Made by a program: the position numbers and the translations under genes. Below are positions 28,225 to 36,105 of a stretch of DNA of 64,000 nt, piece after piece. The DNA is taken from IMG/VR virus record IMGVR_UViG_3300031963_000044, positions 1 through 64,000 of that record. One strand, written 5' to 3'. The DNA comes from a virus. The notes below the pieces were generated by a model. That model saw only the letters and a list, made by a program, of their open reading frames with translations. It was not told where the DNA came from and did no database searches. Position 1 is the stretch's first letter. Every line of letters starts with the position of its first letter.

Positions 28225-28233
28225 GCTTATAAC
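28225..28233 (-). other. Terminal half attachment site (R'-like)
   Basis: Minus strand GTTATAAGC preceded by GCATATACACGCT, i.e. an L'-R' half without the matching R''-L''. It marks the 5' boundary of the array and has the form expected of an attI or an insertion junction. Confidence 0.5.
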
Positions 28234-28264
28234 AGCGTGTATATGCAAGTGGCGGGTTTGTGGT

Positions 28265-28528
28265 TTATTCAACATAAGTACCTTTTACTTTTGTAATTTG
28301 ATATCCAAAAAATAATAAAGCTGATTTTAAAAGTTTATTTCTATCCTTGTTCTGTCTAATATATATTCTTTTTTCATTATCATTTTCGGTTCTACAGTTA
28401 GTTAACTTACCTTTAAACGCTGTTATAATTGCGCATTCATATTTTTGAATATGACTATATATTCTATTTAAACTTGATTCGTTAATGTTATTAAACTCAT
28501 TTATGAGTTTTCTCATTTCAGTACTCAT
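28265..28528 (-). CDS. Phage protein, DUF3293-like (tentative)
   Basis: 87 residues: KYECAIITAFKGKLTNCRTE, then NKDRNKLLKSALLFFGYQIT and KVKGTYVE. The order 'IITAFR ... N..RN..L...L...GY.V..V.GxYIE' recalls a widespread phage family related to DUF3293, function unknown. It lies just outside the array and has a late-type box 14 bases upstream. Confidence 0.6.
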   Translation of the reverse strand: MSTEMRKLINEFNNINESSLNRIYSHIQKYECAIITAFKGKLTNCRTENDNEKRIYIRQNKDRNKLLKSALLFFGYQITKVKGTYVE

Positions 28529-28542
28529 GATTTTTATTTTTC

Positions 28543-28552
28543 AATAAATATC
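28543..28552 (-). promoter_or_regulatory. Candidate late promoter box (ATATTTAT)
   Basis: Minus strand GATATTTATT, 14 bases upstream of the ATG at 28528. Confidence 0.45.
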
Positions 28553-28866
28553 TATACCTTATCCAATTCTTCAGACAATTCTCTCAAGAATGATTCATCG
28601 CCATCATCACCCGATAAAAACCAATCAACTCTTTGTACATAAATTCTTGCAATTGTTAATGATTTAATTGCTTCTTGCAATTTTTCTTGAATTTCTTTTG
28701 AATAGGTTGGATAATATTTTTCTTCTGGATATTTTTCAAGATATTCATCACTACACCAACGTTCTTCTTTTGGTCTTTCTTTTCCTTGTCTATTTAAAAC
28801 TCTTTCAATATCATCAATGATATCATTAAGTTGATATTTTTTATAATCAAAATAACCTCCTGACAT
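28552..28866 (-). CDS. MSGGYFDY-type phage protein
   Basis: 104 residues starting MSGGYFDYKKYQLNDIIDDI, then a helical stretch and a C-terminal VDWFLSGDDGDESFL. Proteins that begin MSGGxFDY and end in an acidic 'DWxLSGDDGxExF' block occur widely in phages; the function is not known. Confidence 0.7.
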   Translation of the reverse strand: MSGGYFDYKKYQLNDIIDDIERVLNRQGKERPKEERWCSDEYLEKYPEEKYYPTYSKEIQEKLQEAIKSLTIARIYVQRVDWFLSGDDGDESFLRELSEELDKV

Positions 28867-28878
28867 GTTTTTATTTTT

Positions 28879-29454
28879 TTAGTACCACCAATTAATTAAA
28901 CCCTTACCATTGTGAACATCTTCATATGCTTTACCTTTATGTTCGGTATACATATCAACATTATAGATATCGCCTTTTAAAATATCAAAAAGTTCATTCC
29001 AAACTTCTTTCTCAATTTTTGAAGATTCCTCAAAAATTTTCCAGTTCGCTTGTCTTTCTTCTTCGCTTTCTTCATCAAAAACCAATCTTTTACTGGTAGA
29101 ACCTTCAATTGGTTCAAATTTAAAATCTCTAAAAACTGTTTTATAACCAAGTCTAGCTTCCGCCATATCATGAAATTTATCTTCGAGAATGCAATCCGTT
29201 AAATAAATTGCTCTCTTCATATAATAAAGTTTCAATCTAAGTGTTGGTTCATATTCATTGCTGAACTTTTCCATTGATTCTTTCTGTGTAATCAAAGACC
29301 TTCTTAGCATTGAGATAGTATAATACCGGTCCCAACCACCAAAGGATTTAAGTTCTCTCCTGAACCTCCAAATGTTCTTAAAAAATCTTGGAATATCCCA
29401 TCGGATAAATTCCCAAGTATTTCTAAAATAATATGAAAAACTATGTTTAAACAT
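28879..29454 (-). CDS. Unknown basic/aromatic protein
   Basis: 191 residues. Aromatic, basic N-terminus (FSYYFRNTWEFIRWDIPRFF), then helices with RLVFDEESEEERQANWKIFE. May be membrane-associated through its amphipathic start. Not recognised. ATG overlaps the upstream lipoprotein stop. Confidence 0.6.
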   Translation of the reverse strand: MFKHSFSYYFRNTWEFIRWDIPRFFKNIWRFRRELKSFGGWDRYYTISMLRRSLITQKESMEKFSNEYEPTLRLKLYYMKRAIYLTDCILEDKFHDMAEARLGYKTVFRDFKFEPIEGSTSKRLVFDEESEEERQANWKIFEESSKIEKEVWNELFDILKGDIYNVDMYTEHKGKAYEDVHNGKGLINWWY

Positions 29455-29600
29455 TAGAAAGGAAATTGTGAAAACGTTCTTTGTTGTTGCTGCTTTTTCG
29501 CTTTAAGTGCATGTGTTGTGTTTCCAACACCATGACATCTTTGTGATGCACAGGAAGATGCAAAAATAACAATAATAAGTGCAAAAATTAATTTTTTCAT
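29454..29600 (-). CDS. Small lipoprotein
   Basis: 48 residues. Signal peptide with lipobox: MKKLIFALIIVIFASSC, Cys17 as the lipidation site; the mature part ASQRCHGVGNTTH is followed by a Gln-rich basic tail. Expected in the periplasm or outer membrane. Similar tiny lipoproteins are common in phages of flavobacteria. Own promoter at 29617-29648. Confidence 0.7.
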   Translation of the reverse strand: MKKLIFALIIVIFASSCASQRCHGVGNTTHALKAKKQQQQRTFSQFPF

Positions 29601-29611
29601 TTGTTTTTTGT

Positions 29612-30286
29612 TTAGACAAAGCTAATCATTCTATTTGACATATCCAAATCAATGTTCAAAGGTTTGTTTTGATAAACATAATTTTCACCAAGAGAACACG
29701 CATTAATAAAATTAATATTGTCTCTTTGCATATAACCATAAGAATAATGAATATGACCAAAACAATGAATTATTGGATTAATTCTTTTAATTTCTTCGGT
29801 CAAAATTTCGCATCCAACGGATTGTCCCTGAATTGTTTTGTCCAAACAACCAAACGGTGGACCATGTGTAATTAATATATCAATATTCTCCGGTATTGCT
29901 TTCCATTTTTCTTTAAGTTTTTCACCGTTTCTTGGAAGATTAAACGCCCAATTATAAAATTCTGGTTGCCAAGGTGAGCCATAAATTTTGACCCCCTCAA
30001 TTTCAACCATATTATCCTGAAGATAAATTATATTTGAATATTCTTGAACCAATTCCTTTGATTGGAGTGGGTTATCTTCAAAGAAGAAATCGTGATTACC
30101 AGCAATGAATACTTTGTGTGTATAGGAATCTAAATCGGTAAACCATTCAAGGAACAATCTAACCTCTTCTCTATAACCACGCGAAGAAATATCACCACAA
30201 TGAATAATCATGTCTCCACCCGGAAGATGTTCTTTCGGAATGTGATGATGTTTTGTGTGGGTATCAGATATTATTGTAATTAACAT
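29612..30286 (-). CDS. Calcineurin-like metallophosphoesterase
   Basis: 224 residues with the complete motif set: ISDTHTKH (D-x-H), HCGDIS (GD), GNHD, ITHGPP and FGHIHYSYG (GH-x-H). Binds two divalent metals. Resembles the compact MPPED/UPF0046-type phosphodiesterases. The substrate cannot be told; cyclic nucleotides or RNA 2',3'-cyclic ends would both fit. Own promoter at 30303-30334. Confidence 0.85.
   Translation of the reverse strand: MLITIISDTHTKHHHIPKEHLPGGDMIIHCGDISSRGYREEVRLFLEWFTDLDSYTHKVFIAGNHDFFFEDNPLQSKELVQEYSNIIYLQDNMVEIEGVKIYGSPWQPEFYNWAFNLPRNGEKLKEKWKAIPENIDILITHGPPFGCLDKTIQGQSVGCEILTEEIKRINPIIHCFGHIHYSYGYMQRDNINFINACSLGENYVYQNKPLNIDLDMSNRMISFV
29617..29648 (-). promoter_or_regulatory. 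Host-type promoter
   Basis: Minus strand: -33 TTTG, 20-base spacer, -7 TAGCTTTG, 17 bases upstream of the lipoprotein gene. Confidence 0.65.
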
Positions 30287-30302
30287 TTTTTGTATTTATA
30301 TG

Positions 30303-30334
30303 CAAATATAAATAAAAATGTTTAGAAAAACAAA
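30303..30334 (-). promoter_or_regulatory. Host-type promoter
   Basis: Minus strand: -33 TTTG, 20-base spacer, -7 TATATTTG, 17 bases upstream of the phosphoesterase gene. Confidence 0.7.
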
Positions 30335-31405
30335 TTAATTGTTTAAAACAATTTTTTTGGTTTTATCGTTTAATCTTAATAAATATATTCCAGCATTTAG
30401 CTGAACTGATCCATTATTCAAATCATGAATAAATCTCCCAGAGATATCACAAATATTAGCTATTTTGTATTCATGTTGGTTGGTTAATGAAACCAATCCA
30501 TTTTGTATTAAAATTGCATCAAAATTATTATTAACTGAAACTATTGGTGAATATGTATAATCACCATCATAATCAACTTGTTTTAAGCGATAATATATTA
30601 TTTTATCATTATTTACATTAAAATCTGTATAATTATACAATATATTTTGTTGTGAGTAACCAATTGAAATTATATTGGCTATTTTATAGAAATTAAACGC
30701 ATCAAATGACTTTTCAATTTCAAAATGCGAATTATCCACTTCTGATGATGTCAACCACTCTAAATTAATTTTATTTTCAATTGACCTCACATTAAAATAA
30801 ACTAACTCAATTGGTAAAGTTGTAAACGAATGTGTGAGTTTCACATTATCAATTCTTACTGTCCCATCGACCGAGCCACCCCAAAAATAAATTTTAAAAT
30901 TTGCTGAACCAGTCACCAATTGATTAATTCCCGCACCAAGTGAAACGCAACTTGTTGATGTTGAATTAAATATTGATTGAGAAACACCATTCATATATAC
31001 AGCAAGGTTGGTGGGTCCAGTGGATGATCTTCTGAAACTAAAACTTAATTGATTTAAATAAAACGAAACATTTGGATATGTTGATATTGTAAACTCATAA
31101 TAATGAGCGAGATTTATTGCTGGACTAGTCCAAGATTTTGTTATAAAGGATGTGTTGTTATTTGTACAAATCAAATCGGGGCATCCGGCTGCACATCCAT
31201 CATTAATGCTACTACATCCCGAACCAAGTGGTAAAGTTGTTGTCACAGGTGTTGCATTAAAATATGGAAAAATATAATCAGGATTATTATTACATACATT
31301 AAAATCATAAAATACCAAATCTGTTTGTGAGAAAGTTTTAATGTTGAAAACAAAACCAAAAATTATTATAAATATATATTTTAATTTGTTATTTATTATT
31401 TGCAT
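30335..31405 (-). CDS. Secreted protein with T9SS C-terminal sorting domain
   Basis: 356 residues from MQIINNKLKYIFIIIF. Signal peptide about 1-25 ending TFSQ; a beta-sandwich ectodomain with repeated Cys (CNNNPDYIFPYF; CSSINDGCAAGCPDLIC); and from about 220 a fibronectin-like plus type A sorting region: ELVYFNVRSIENKINLEWLT, FEIEKSFD, YYRLKQVDYDGDYTYS, ending ICDISGRFIHDL and GIYLLRLNDKTKKIVLN. That ending is the classic Bacteroidota type IX secretion signal. Such a gene in a phage suggests a cell-surface change to the host during infection or a captured host gene. Confidence 0.85.
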   Translation of the reverse strand: MQIINNKLKYIFIIIFGFVFNIKTFSQTDLVFYDFNVCNNNPDYIFPYFNATPVTTTLPLGSGCSSINDGCAAGCPDLICTNNNTSFITKSWTSPAINLAHYYEFTISTYPNVSFYLNQLSFSFRRSSTGPTNLAVYMNGVSQSIFNSTSTSCVSLGAGINQLVTGSANFKIYFWGGSVDGTVRIDNVKLTHSFTTLPIELVYFNVRSIENKINLEWLTSSEVDNSHFEIEKSFDAFNFYKIANIISIGYSQQNILYNYTDFNVNNDKIIYYRLKQVDYDGDYTYSPIVSVNNNFDAILIQNGLVSLTNQHEYKIANICDISGRFIHDLNNGSVQLNAGIYLLRLNDKTKKIVLNN

Positions 31406-31438
31406 ATTTTTAAGCGAAAGAATGTTTTTATAAACATA

Positions 31439-31448
31439 AGTATTTATA
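31439..31448 (+). promoter_or_regulatory. Candidate late promoter box between divergent genes
   Basis: AGTATTTATA on the plus strand, 13 bases upstream of the ATG at 31462. The opposite strand reads TATAAATACT toward the T9SS gene. Confidence 0.4.
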
Positions 31449-31461
31449 TATAAAAAATAAA

Positions 31462-31839
31462 ATGAATATAAGAACAAAAATTAAAAAACTTTTAAAGGAA
31501 TCGGATAGACAAAATAATTTAAAAGATTTTATTGTGGATAATATAGATTTTGATGGGTATGATATTAGACCAACAAAAAATCCATTAAAAACCGGTTTGG
31601 AAATATTCGTGAATGAATATGATTTTGAAATCAAAAGACGTGGTATGAAACGAGCATTTATTGAGTATTTGCAAGGTTTACCAAGTTGGATTAGTTTACC
31701 GTATTCTTATTATGATATTGAGCATTTAATGTATGCTTTGGGTTATGATGAAATCAAAGATAAGAATATGGAAGATGATGAAATCGCTAATTTATTTTAT
31801 AACGAGGTTGCAAATATATTTTTAGATAGTATTATCTAA
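31462..31839 (+). CDS. Unknown protein with N-terminal basic helix
   Basis: 125 residues. Starts MNIRTKIKKLLKESDRQNN, a basic amphipathic helix ending in KES that recalls the candidate targeting motif of other late proteins. Rest acidic, with GMKRAFIEYLQGLPSW and YYDIEHLMYALGYDE. Isolated plus-strand gene; its end overlaps the convergent gene by 8 bases. Confidence 0.6.
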   Translation: MNIRTKIKKLLKESDRQNNLKDFIVDNIDFDGYDIRPTKNPLKTGLEIFVNEYDFEIKRRGMKRAFIEYLQGLPSWISLPYSYYDIEHLMYALGYDEIKDKNMEDDEIANLFYNEVANIFLDSII

Positions 31840-32371
31840 ATAACGGAATTTTAGTGTGATTTTCGTCAACCCACCCATCTGCTTCAGATTCCTTAAAAAA
31901 TGGACCGTATTTAATATTTCTTTCCCTTTCTGTAAGACCTCCTGTTCTTTGTACATACCATGCAACAGGTTTTCTATTTAGCATTTCATCGTGTTCATTA
32001 ATAATATCAATGATATCTTGCCAACCATATTTTGTTGACCATCTTTCACCGTTTTCTAACCAAGAAAAATAAAATCCACCACTATGATTATATTCTGGAT
32101 AAACTGAGAAACCCTCACCATTATCATTAATAAATTCTCTGATTGGACCATCATCAAAATATTCATCACCAAGTTTTGGTTCTGAAAATGTTAAATGTTT
32201 TGGATGTTTATTAACCGGAATTACAAAATCTGGAATATTCCAACTTCTTTCATCATCTTCACTTAAATTATTCCATTCTTCCCATTGCTCACGAAATTCA
32301 TTATTAATTAAATAATAATGGGAATTTTTATCTCTATCTATGAAGAAACTTTTATTTATTTTGTATTCCAT
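31832..32371 (-). CDS. Unknown protein, aromatic-rich
   Basis: 179 residues, acidic, many Trp/Tyr/Phe (WSTKYGWQDIIDI; PVAWYVQRTGG). Ends in KESEADGWVDENHTKIPLF, which resembles a small C-terminal unit of type 'FxxxxEADxWV'. No named family. Overlaps the upstream gene by 20 bases. Confidence 0.6.
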   Translation of the reverse strand: MEYKINKSFFIDRDKNSHYYLINNEFREQWEEWNNLSEDDERSWNIPDFVIPVNKHPKHLTFSEPKLGDEYFDDGPIREFINDNGEGFSVYPEYNHSGGFYFSWLENGERWSTKYGWQDIIDIINEHDEMLNRKPVAWYVQRTGGLTERERNIKYGPFFKESEADGWVDENHTKIPLFR

Positions 32372-32714
32372 ATCTAATTATTCTAGTTTTTAATCCCTTT
32401 TCAGTTACTATATCAATCATATGTTTCGTCCCTCTAGATTCGCCATCCCAAAATGCTATTAGAGCGTCAGCATATTCAGACATTTTAATATTTCGAAGAT
32501 AACCAGCTTTTTTTTTATATTCATCCCAATTCGCCAAAAAAATCTTAAGACCATATCTCCTTTCATTTGCATATCGTTCACCAAGAGCATCGGCACCTTT
32601 AGCGCCTCCACTCACTATCTCGATATCCTTTTGATTTATTAAAATTTTATCGCAAGTTTTCTTTAATAATTCATAATCATTAAAGTCTCTACTACCCGCT
32701 ATTATTACTTTCAT
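32352..32714 (-). CDS. SLOG-fold protein, DUF2493 (YspA-like)
   Basis: 120 residues: KVIIAGSRDFNDYELL, VSGGAKGADALGERYANERR, ANWDEYKKKAGYLRNIKMSEYADALIAFWDGES. This matches DUF2493/YspA: Rossmann-like SLOG fold with GSR and GGAKGAD signatures. Thought to bind nucleotides or their derivatives; some relatives sense signals in phage-host conflict. Exact role unknown. Confidence 0.85.
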   Translation of the reverse strand: MKVIIAGSRDFNDYELLKKTCDKILINQKDIEIVSGGAKGADALGERYANERRYGLKIFLANWDEYKKKAGYLRNIKMSEYADALIAFWDGESRGTKHMIDIVTEKGLKTRIIRYGIQNK

Positions 32715-32722
32715 TAAACATT

Positions 32723-33232
32723 TTATTTTAATATTTGGTTTAAATAATCAAACATGGGTTTTAATTCATCGCAATATAACTCACGATTAAATTCCTCATT
32801 TTCTTTACGATACGCATTCACCATTGAACTATCATTACTTATAGAATAACTCGCATTTGCAAGTCTATCGCAGACCTTAACGAATCTAGCAACAGGAATA
32901 TCGCGAATACCCTGATAGTATTTAGCATTCGCTCGGTCTTTTCGCGTCCTACCTTTTTCATTCGTTAATGCATAGACAGCTTCTGCAATTTGCTCACCGA
33001 ATTCCTTTTTGATGTCGTTGTAACTTATAAAGTAAATATCCTCTAGTGTGTCGTGTAACCATGCGGATGCTTGCGCTATTTCCAAATCATCATCTTTAAG
33101 GAGATATTGGAACTGACTTGCAAATTCACTGACCATTTTAAGATGAACCTCATAAGGTTGATTATCATATTTTTGATTCACAGCATTGTGTGCTTTGATT
33201 GCAAACTCCCTTGCTTTATTTACTATATTCAT
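32723..33232 (-). CDS. HD-domain hydrolase, (p)ppGpp hydrolase-like
   Basis: 169 residues with the RelA/SpoT-type HD pattern: QPYEVHLKMV (first His), WLHDTLEDI (HD and ED), VKVCDRLANA (D-R-x-x-N). This is the compact single-domain form like Mesh1/small alarmone hydrolases and would cleave the 3'-pyrophosphate of (p)ppGpp in the cytoplasm. In a phage it could remove the alarmone signal (inference). Overlaps the upstream gene by 4 bases. Confidence 0.8.
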   Translation of the reverse strand: MNIVNKAREFAIKAHNAVNQKYDNQPYEVHLKMVSEFASQFQYLLKDDDLEIAQASAWLHDTLEDIYFISYNDIKKEFGEQIAEAVYALTNEKGRTRKDRANAKYYQGIRDIPVARFVKVCDRLANASYSISNDSSMVNAYRKENEEFNRELYCDELKPMFDYLNQILK

Positions 33233-33603
33233 TTTTCTTCAACAATTTTAATGATTTGACTTAATTTTTGCGTATATTCTTGTAAATCAAATATACGTGT
33301 CTCTGATGTTAGTAATTCGTTATTTAACCCCTTTACTATAAAATTTTCAACAAAGAACTTAGCCTTATTTAAATCCTCAGATGCGTATATATAATATTTG
33401 TTACCAAAATCCGGATAAACATAGTATATATCACGATTTTTATTTGTGCCTAACATATAAAAAATATTTCTTATGATTGGGTATCCATATGCCCAATGTA
33501 ATCGTTCCACAACCGGAACATACGTTTTTACATCATCAGCTAGAACGTGATCCCAAGATCCCGGAAAATCCTCGCTCTTACCATTATATTCAATAAATTC
33601 CAT
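33229..33603 (-). CDS. Unknown protein
   Basis: 124 residues from MEFIEYNGKSEDFPG; includes HWAYGYPIIRNIFYMLGTNK and a helix SEDLNKAKFFVENFI. The longer frame overlaps the gene upstream. Not recognised. Confidence 0.6.
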   Translation of the reverse strand: MEFIEYNGKSEDFPGSWDHVLADDVKTYVPVVERLHWAYGYPIIRNIFYMLGTNKNRDIYYVYPDFGNKYYIYASEDLNKAKFFVENFIVKGLNNELLTSETRIFDLQEYTQKLSQIIKIVEEK

Positions 33604-33634
33604 TTTAATTAAAATATTTTTATCTATAATTATT

Positions 33635-34249
33635 TTATAGTTCACCCAAACTTTTAAATAAAGCTTCAATCCAAATATTCGACTCTTCACAGTTTTCTTC
33701 TTGTTCCTTTAATTTTTTGGAAGAATATTCAAAATCTTTTTTCAATTCATCATATTTTTCTTTTAAAAAAACATCCAAGGACATTGTTTCAAGTCGATTT
33801 TTTAATTCAGAAATTCTTTCGTCATAATAACTTATATCACAATCTTTTTGAGCATATGAAAGCTGTTCCATAACAAAATTTCTAAAACCAATATGTTCAT
33901 CAGTTGGTACTACCCACTCATTTGCTTCTTTAAAAATTTTATCAACTAATTTTTTATTTTCTAACCTTTTACTAATTTCTTTTTCACAAAATTCTAAATC
34001 TTCAATAATTTTTTTCTTCTCACTTTCATATGCTTCATGTGGATATTGTTCTAAAAACAATAATTCATGTTTAACCTCATCAAGACTTTCTAGATAATAT
34101 GGGTCAACATATCTCTTCCGATAAGAAGAATCTAACGACTCATCTCGCATATGAATAGCTGCGCTGAATGCTCTTGTACATAATTTAGCAAAATCTTTAA
34201 AATTCGTAATTTCACCCTTTTCAATTCTTTCCGTGAATGCTGTTGGCAT
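33635..34249 (-). CDS. Helical / coiled-coil protein
   Basis: 204 residues, nearly all helix. Starts MPTAFTERIEKGEITNFKDF AKLCTRAF; then charged helices (EYPHEAYESEKKKIIEDLEF type). The start 'MPTxFTxxIxxG...F..F...CARAFGA' is familiar from large-phage proteins of unknown role. Own promoter at 34280-34310. Confidence 0.65.
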   Translation of the reverse strand: MPTAFTERIEKGEITNFKDFAKLCTRAFSAAIHMRDESLDSSYRKRYVDPYYLESLDEVKHELLFLEQYPHEAYESEKKKIIEDLEFCEKEISKRLENKKLVDKIFKEANEWVVPTDEHIGFRNFVMEQLSYAQKDCDISYYDERISELKNRLETMSLDVFLKEKYDELKKDFEYSSKKLKEQEENCEESNIWIEALFKSLGEL

Positions 34250-34279
34250 GTTAACTTGATTTTATGTTTAAATTTAATG

Positions 34280-34310
34280 CAAATATAATTAATAAATTTC
34301 ACTTATGCAA
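34280..34310 (-). promoter_or_regulatory. Host-type promoter
   Basis: Minus strand: -33 TTG, 20-base spacer, -7 TATATTTG, 31 bases upstream of the ATG at 34249. Confidence 0.65.
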
Positions 34311-34757
34311 GAAGTTATATTTTTTGCACCATTCCTCTTCATTAAATCGCTCATCAACATAACCATACTTTGTCTCAATCCACTTAGCGTGTTCCGTATG
34401 TCGAGGTTCCCAATTGCGAATTTCATCTTTGGAGTCCTTCACCAACTGTTCTATTTCTCCGATGTATCTATCGCACATAACATCCCTAGTATCTTTGGTG
34501 AAATTCCAATAAACATTTTTGAATCCCATTTCATAAATCATGTCACGAATTTCCTTGCATGGTTCCCAAGGATATGGAATAGATTCCCGAAAATAAATTT
34601 CAATACTCCAATCATAATAATCACAACCTATTTTAAGGTCATCAAGTTTAATTTCCGGTTCATATTTCTCGAAAGCATCAAAAAGCATGTCAATAATTTT
34701 TGCTTCCGCTAATTGACCGTCAATTAACATATCTGCTAATGTTTTGTGATTATCCAT
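34299..34757 (-). CDS. Unknown acidic protein
   Basis: 152 residues, acidic, Trp-rich (YPWEPCKEIRDMIYEMGFKN; YWNFTKDTRDVMCDRYIGE). No family recognised. Last gene of the RNA-repair operon (36919 to 34299), overlapping the upstream gene by 8 bases. Confidence 0.6.
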   Translation of the reverse strand: MDNHKTLADMLIDGQLAEAKIIDMLFDAFEKYEPEIKLDDLKIGCDYYDWSIEIYFRESIPYPWEPCKEIRDMIYEMGFKNVYWNFTKDTRDVMCDRYIGEIEQLVKDSKDEIRNWEPRHTEHAKWIETKYGYVDERFNEEEWCKKYNFLHK

Positions 34758-35028
34758 TTAATTGTAGTTTAATTTGTTCGTCCAATTCATTTATATTCTT
34801 ATTAGAGGTATCCAAGAATTGCTCGAAAATTCTTTTTAAGAAATCAACTTCTTGATTATGAAGGTTGCAATATGGTTTATCAAATGCATCTATACCATCA
34901 GCAGATAATGTAATATCAATTCTTATATTATTTGATTGGATTTTATTTAATCTTTCTAAGATTCGAATAAGTCCCTCAATATTAGTTAATTCATCTTTAT
35001 AGTAATTTACTAAATTTTTATCAATCAT
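34750..35028 (-). CDS. Unknown helical protein
   Basis: 92 residues: KDELTNIEGLIRILERLNKI helix, a beta pair (NIRIDITLSADGID) and a C-terminal helix. Follows the RNA ligase by 3 bases in the same operon. Not recognised. Confidence 0.6.
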   Translation of the reverse strand: MIDKNLVNYYKDELTNIEGLIRILERLNKIQSNNIRIDITLSADGIDAFDKPYCNLHNQEVDFLKRIFEQFLDTSNKNINELDEQIKLQLNG

Positions 35029-35031
35029 TTT

Positions 35032-36105
35032 TTAATCTTCTTTATTCCAATAAGGTTTTTGATATTTTGGTCTTACCAAATCCCAAATTAGTGGTTTATA
35101 ATTTCTATTATCCAACATCGAATACAATATTTTTTGATATCTTGGAATCACATTCGATTGTATCCATAATGCTTTATCTTTTCTATTTTCAAGTTGTTGA
35201 TTATTGAGTTCATCTTTTTTTGTATTGCAGACTGATAAAATGTAATCAAAAGACTTGTTCAAGTCAAATATCTTACCTCTAACCCACTTATCAAATTCAT
35301 CTGGAACTTTATTCAAGAACGCATAAATATCATCTTCGTTTTTCAAACATTCCCAAATATCAACGTTTGAAAAATTGGTTATTAATTTATGCAAACGAAC
35401 ATATTCATCAAATTTAATTTTGATTCGATAGTTAGATGGTTCAAATTTAATAATATAACCCTCTCTATTTTCTTCAAAAGAATTCTTTAATGATTTATAA
35501 TCAAATACATTTCCATATTCTTTAACAATATGTGAATTGGGTATTTGACAACGATTAAATTCTTCTTTGCACTGAGACCAAGAAAGTTCCTTATCTTTAT
35601 GATAGATGGATAAGAAAAATAGTTTTTCCTCATTATAAACCACAACAATCGTGTTTTCAACATAAATTATTTCAACTAGATATGTGTATTCCGGATTTAA
35701 CAAATCAACACGATACAAATTATGTAATATTTCCTCAGCTTTTTGCGCTTGTTCAGACATAAAAGAACCTCTGGTTGCTACATTCCACTTATTATCATAA
35801 TAATAAATAATTCCAAGTGATCCATCACATTTATCTTGCACAATCGGATTTTCTTTTACAATAATATTAAACGCGGAGTGATTTTGTGGTAATTCTTCAT
35901 AATTAAAAAACTTTGAGAATCCTCTAGCAATTAAATTACCGTTCTCATCAAGAATGAGACCACGACAATTAAGCGTAATATCGTCCCACTTATTATCAAA
36001 CTGAGTTTTTCTTGAGTAATTATAAATAAAAAGATTTTTGGTTGGGTGTTTTGTTTCTTCTACCCAACCATCAATAACATATTGCTTTATTTTATTATGA
36101 TTCAC
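35032..36105 (-). CDS. rnlA: RNA ligase 1 (T4 Rnl1-like)
   Basis: 357 residues (T4 Rnl1 is 374). Motif I KCDGSLG with the AMP-accepting Lys at about residue 93; LNCRGLILD and FSKFFNYEE upstream as in T4 Rnl1; motif IV REGYIIKFE; motif V RIKIKFDEYVRLHK; and the Rnl1-specific all-helical C-terminal domain. It joins 5'-phosphate and 3'-OH ends of broken tRNA anticodon loops. Overlaps the Nudix gene by 4 bases. T4 pairs Rnl1 with a polynucleotide kinase/phosphatase; I see none in the window. Confidence 0.92.
   Translation of the reverse strand: MNHNKIKQYVIDGWVEETKHPTKNLFIYNYSRKTQFDNKWDDITLNCRGLILDENGNLIARGFSKFFNYEELPQNHSAFNIIVKENPIVQDKCDGSLGIIYYYDNKWNVATRGSFMSEQAQKAEEILHNLYRVDLLNPEYTYLVEIIYVENTIVVVYNEEKLFFLSIYHKDKELSWSQCKEEFNRCQIPNSHIVKEYGNVFDYKSLKNSFEENREGYIIKFEPSNYRIKIKFDEYVRLHKLITNFSNVDIWECLKNEDDIYAFLNKVPDEFDKWVRGKIFDLNKSFDYILSVCNTKKDELNNQQLENRKDKALWIQSNVIPRYQKILYSMLDNRNYKPLIWDLVRPKYQKPYWNKED

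Noticed and set aside
28977-29171. Minus-strand frame of 64 codons
   Set aside because: It is an out-of-frame shadow within the gene at 28879-29454.
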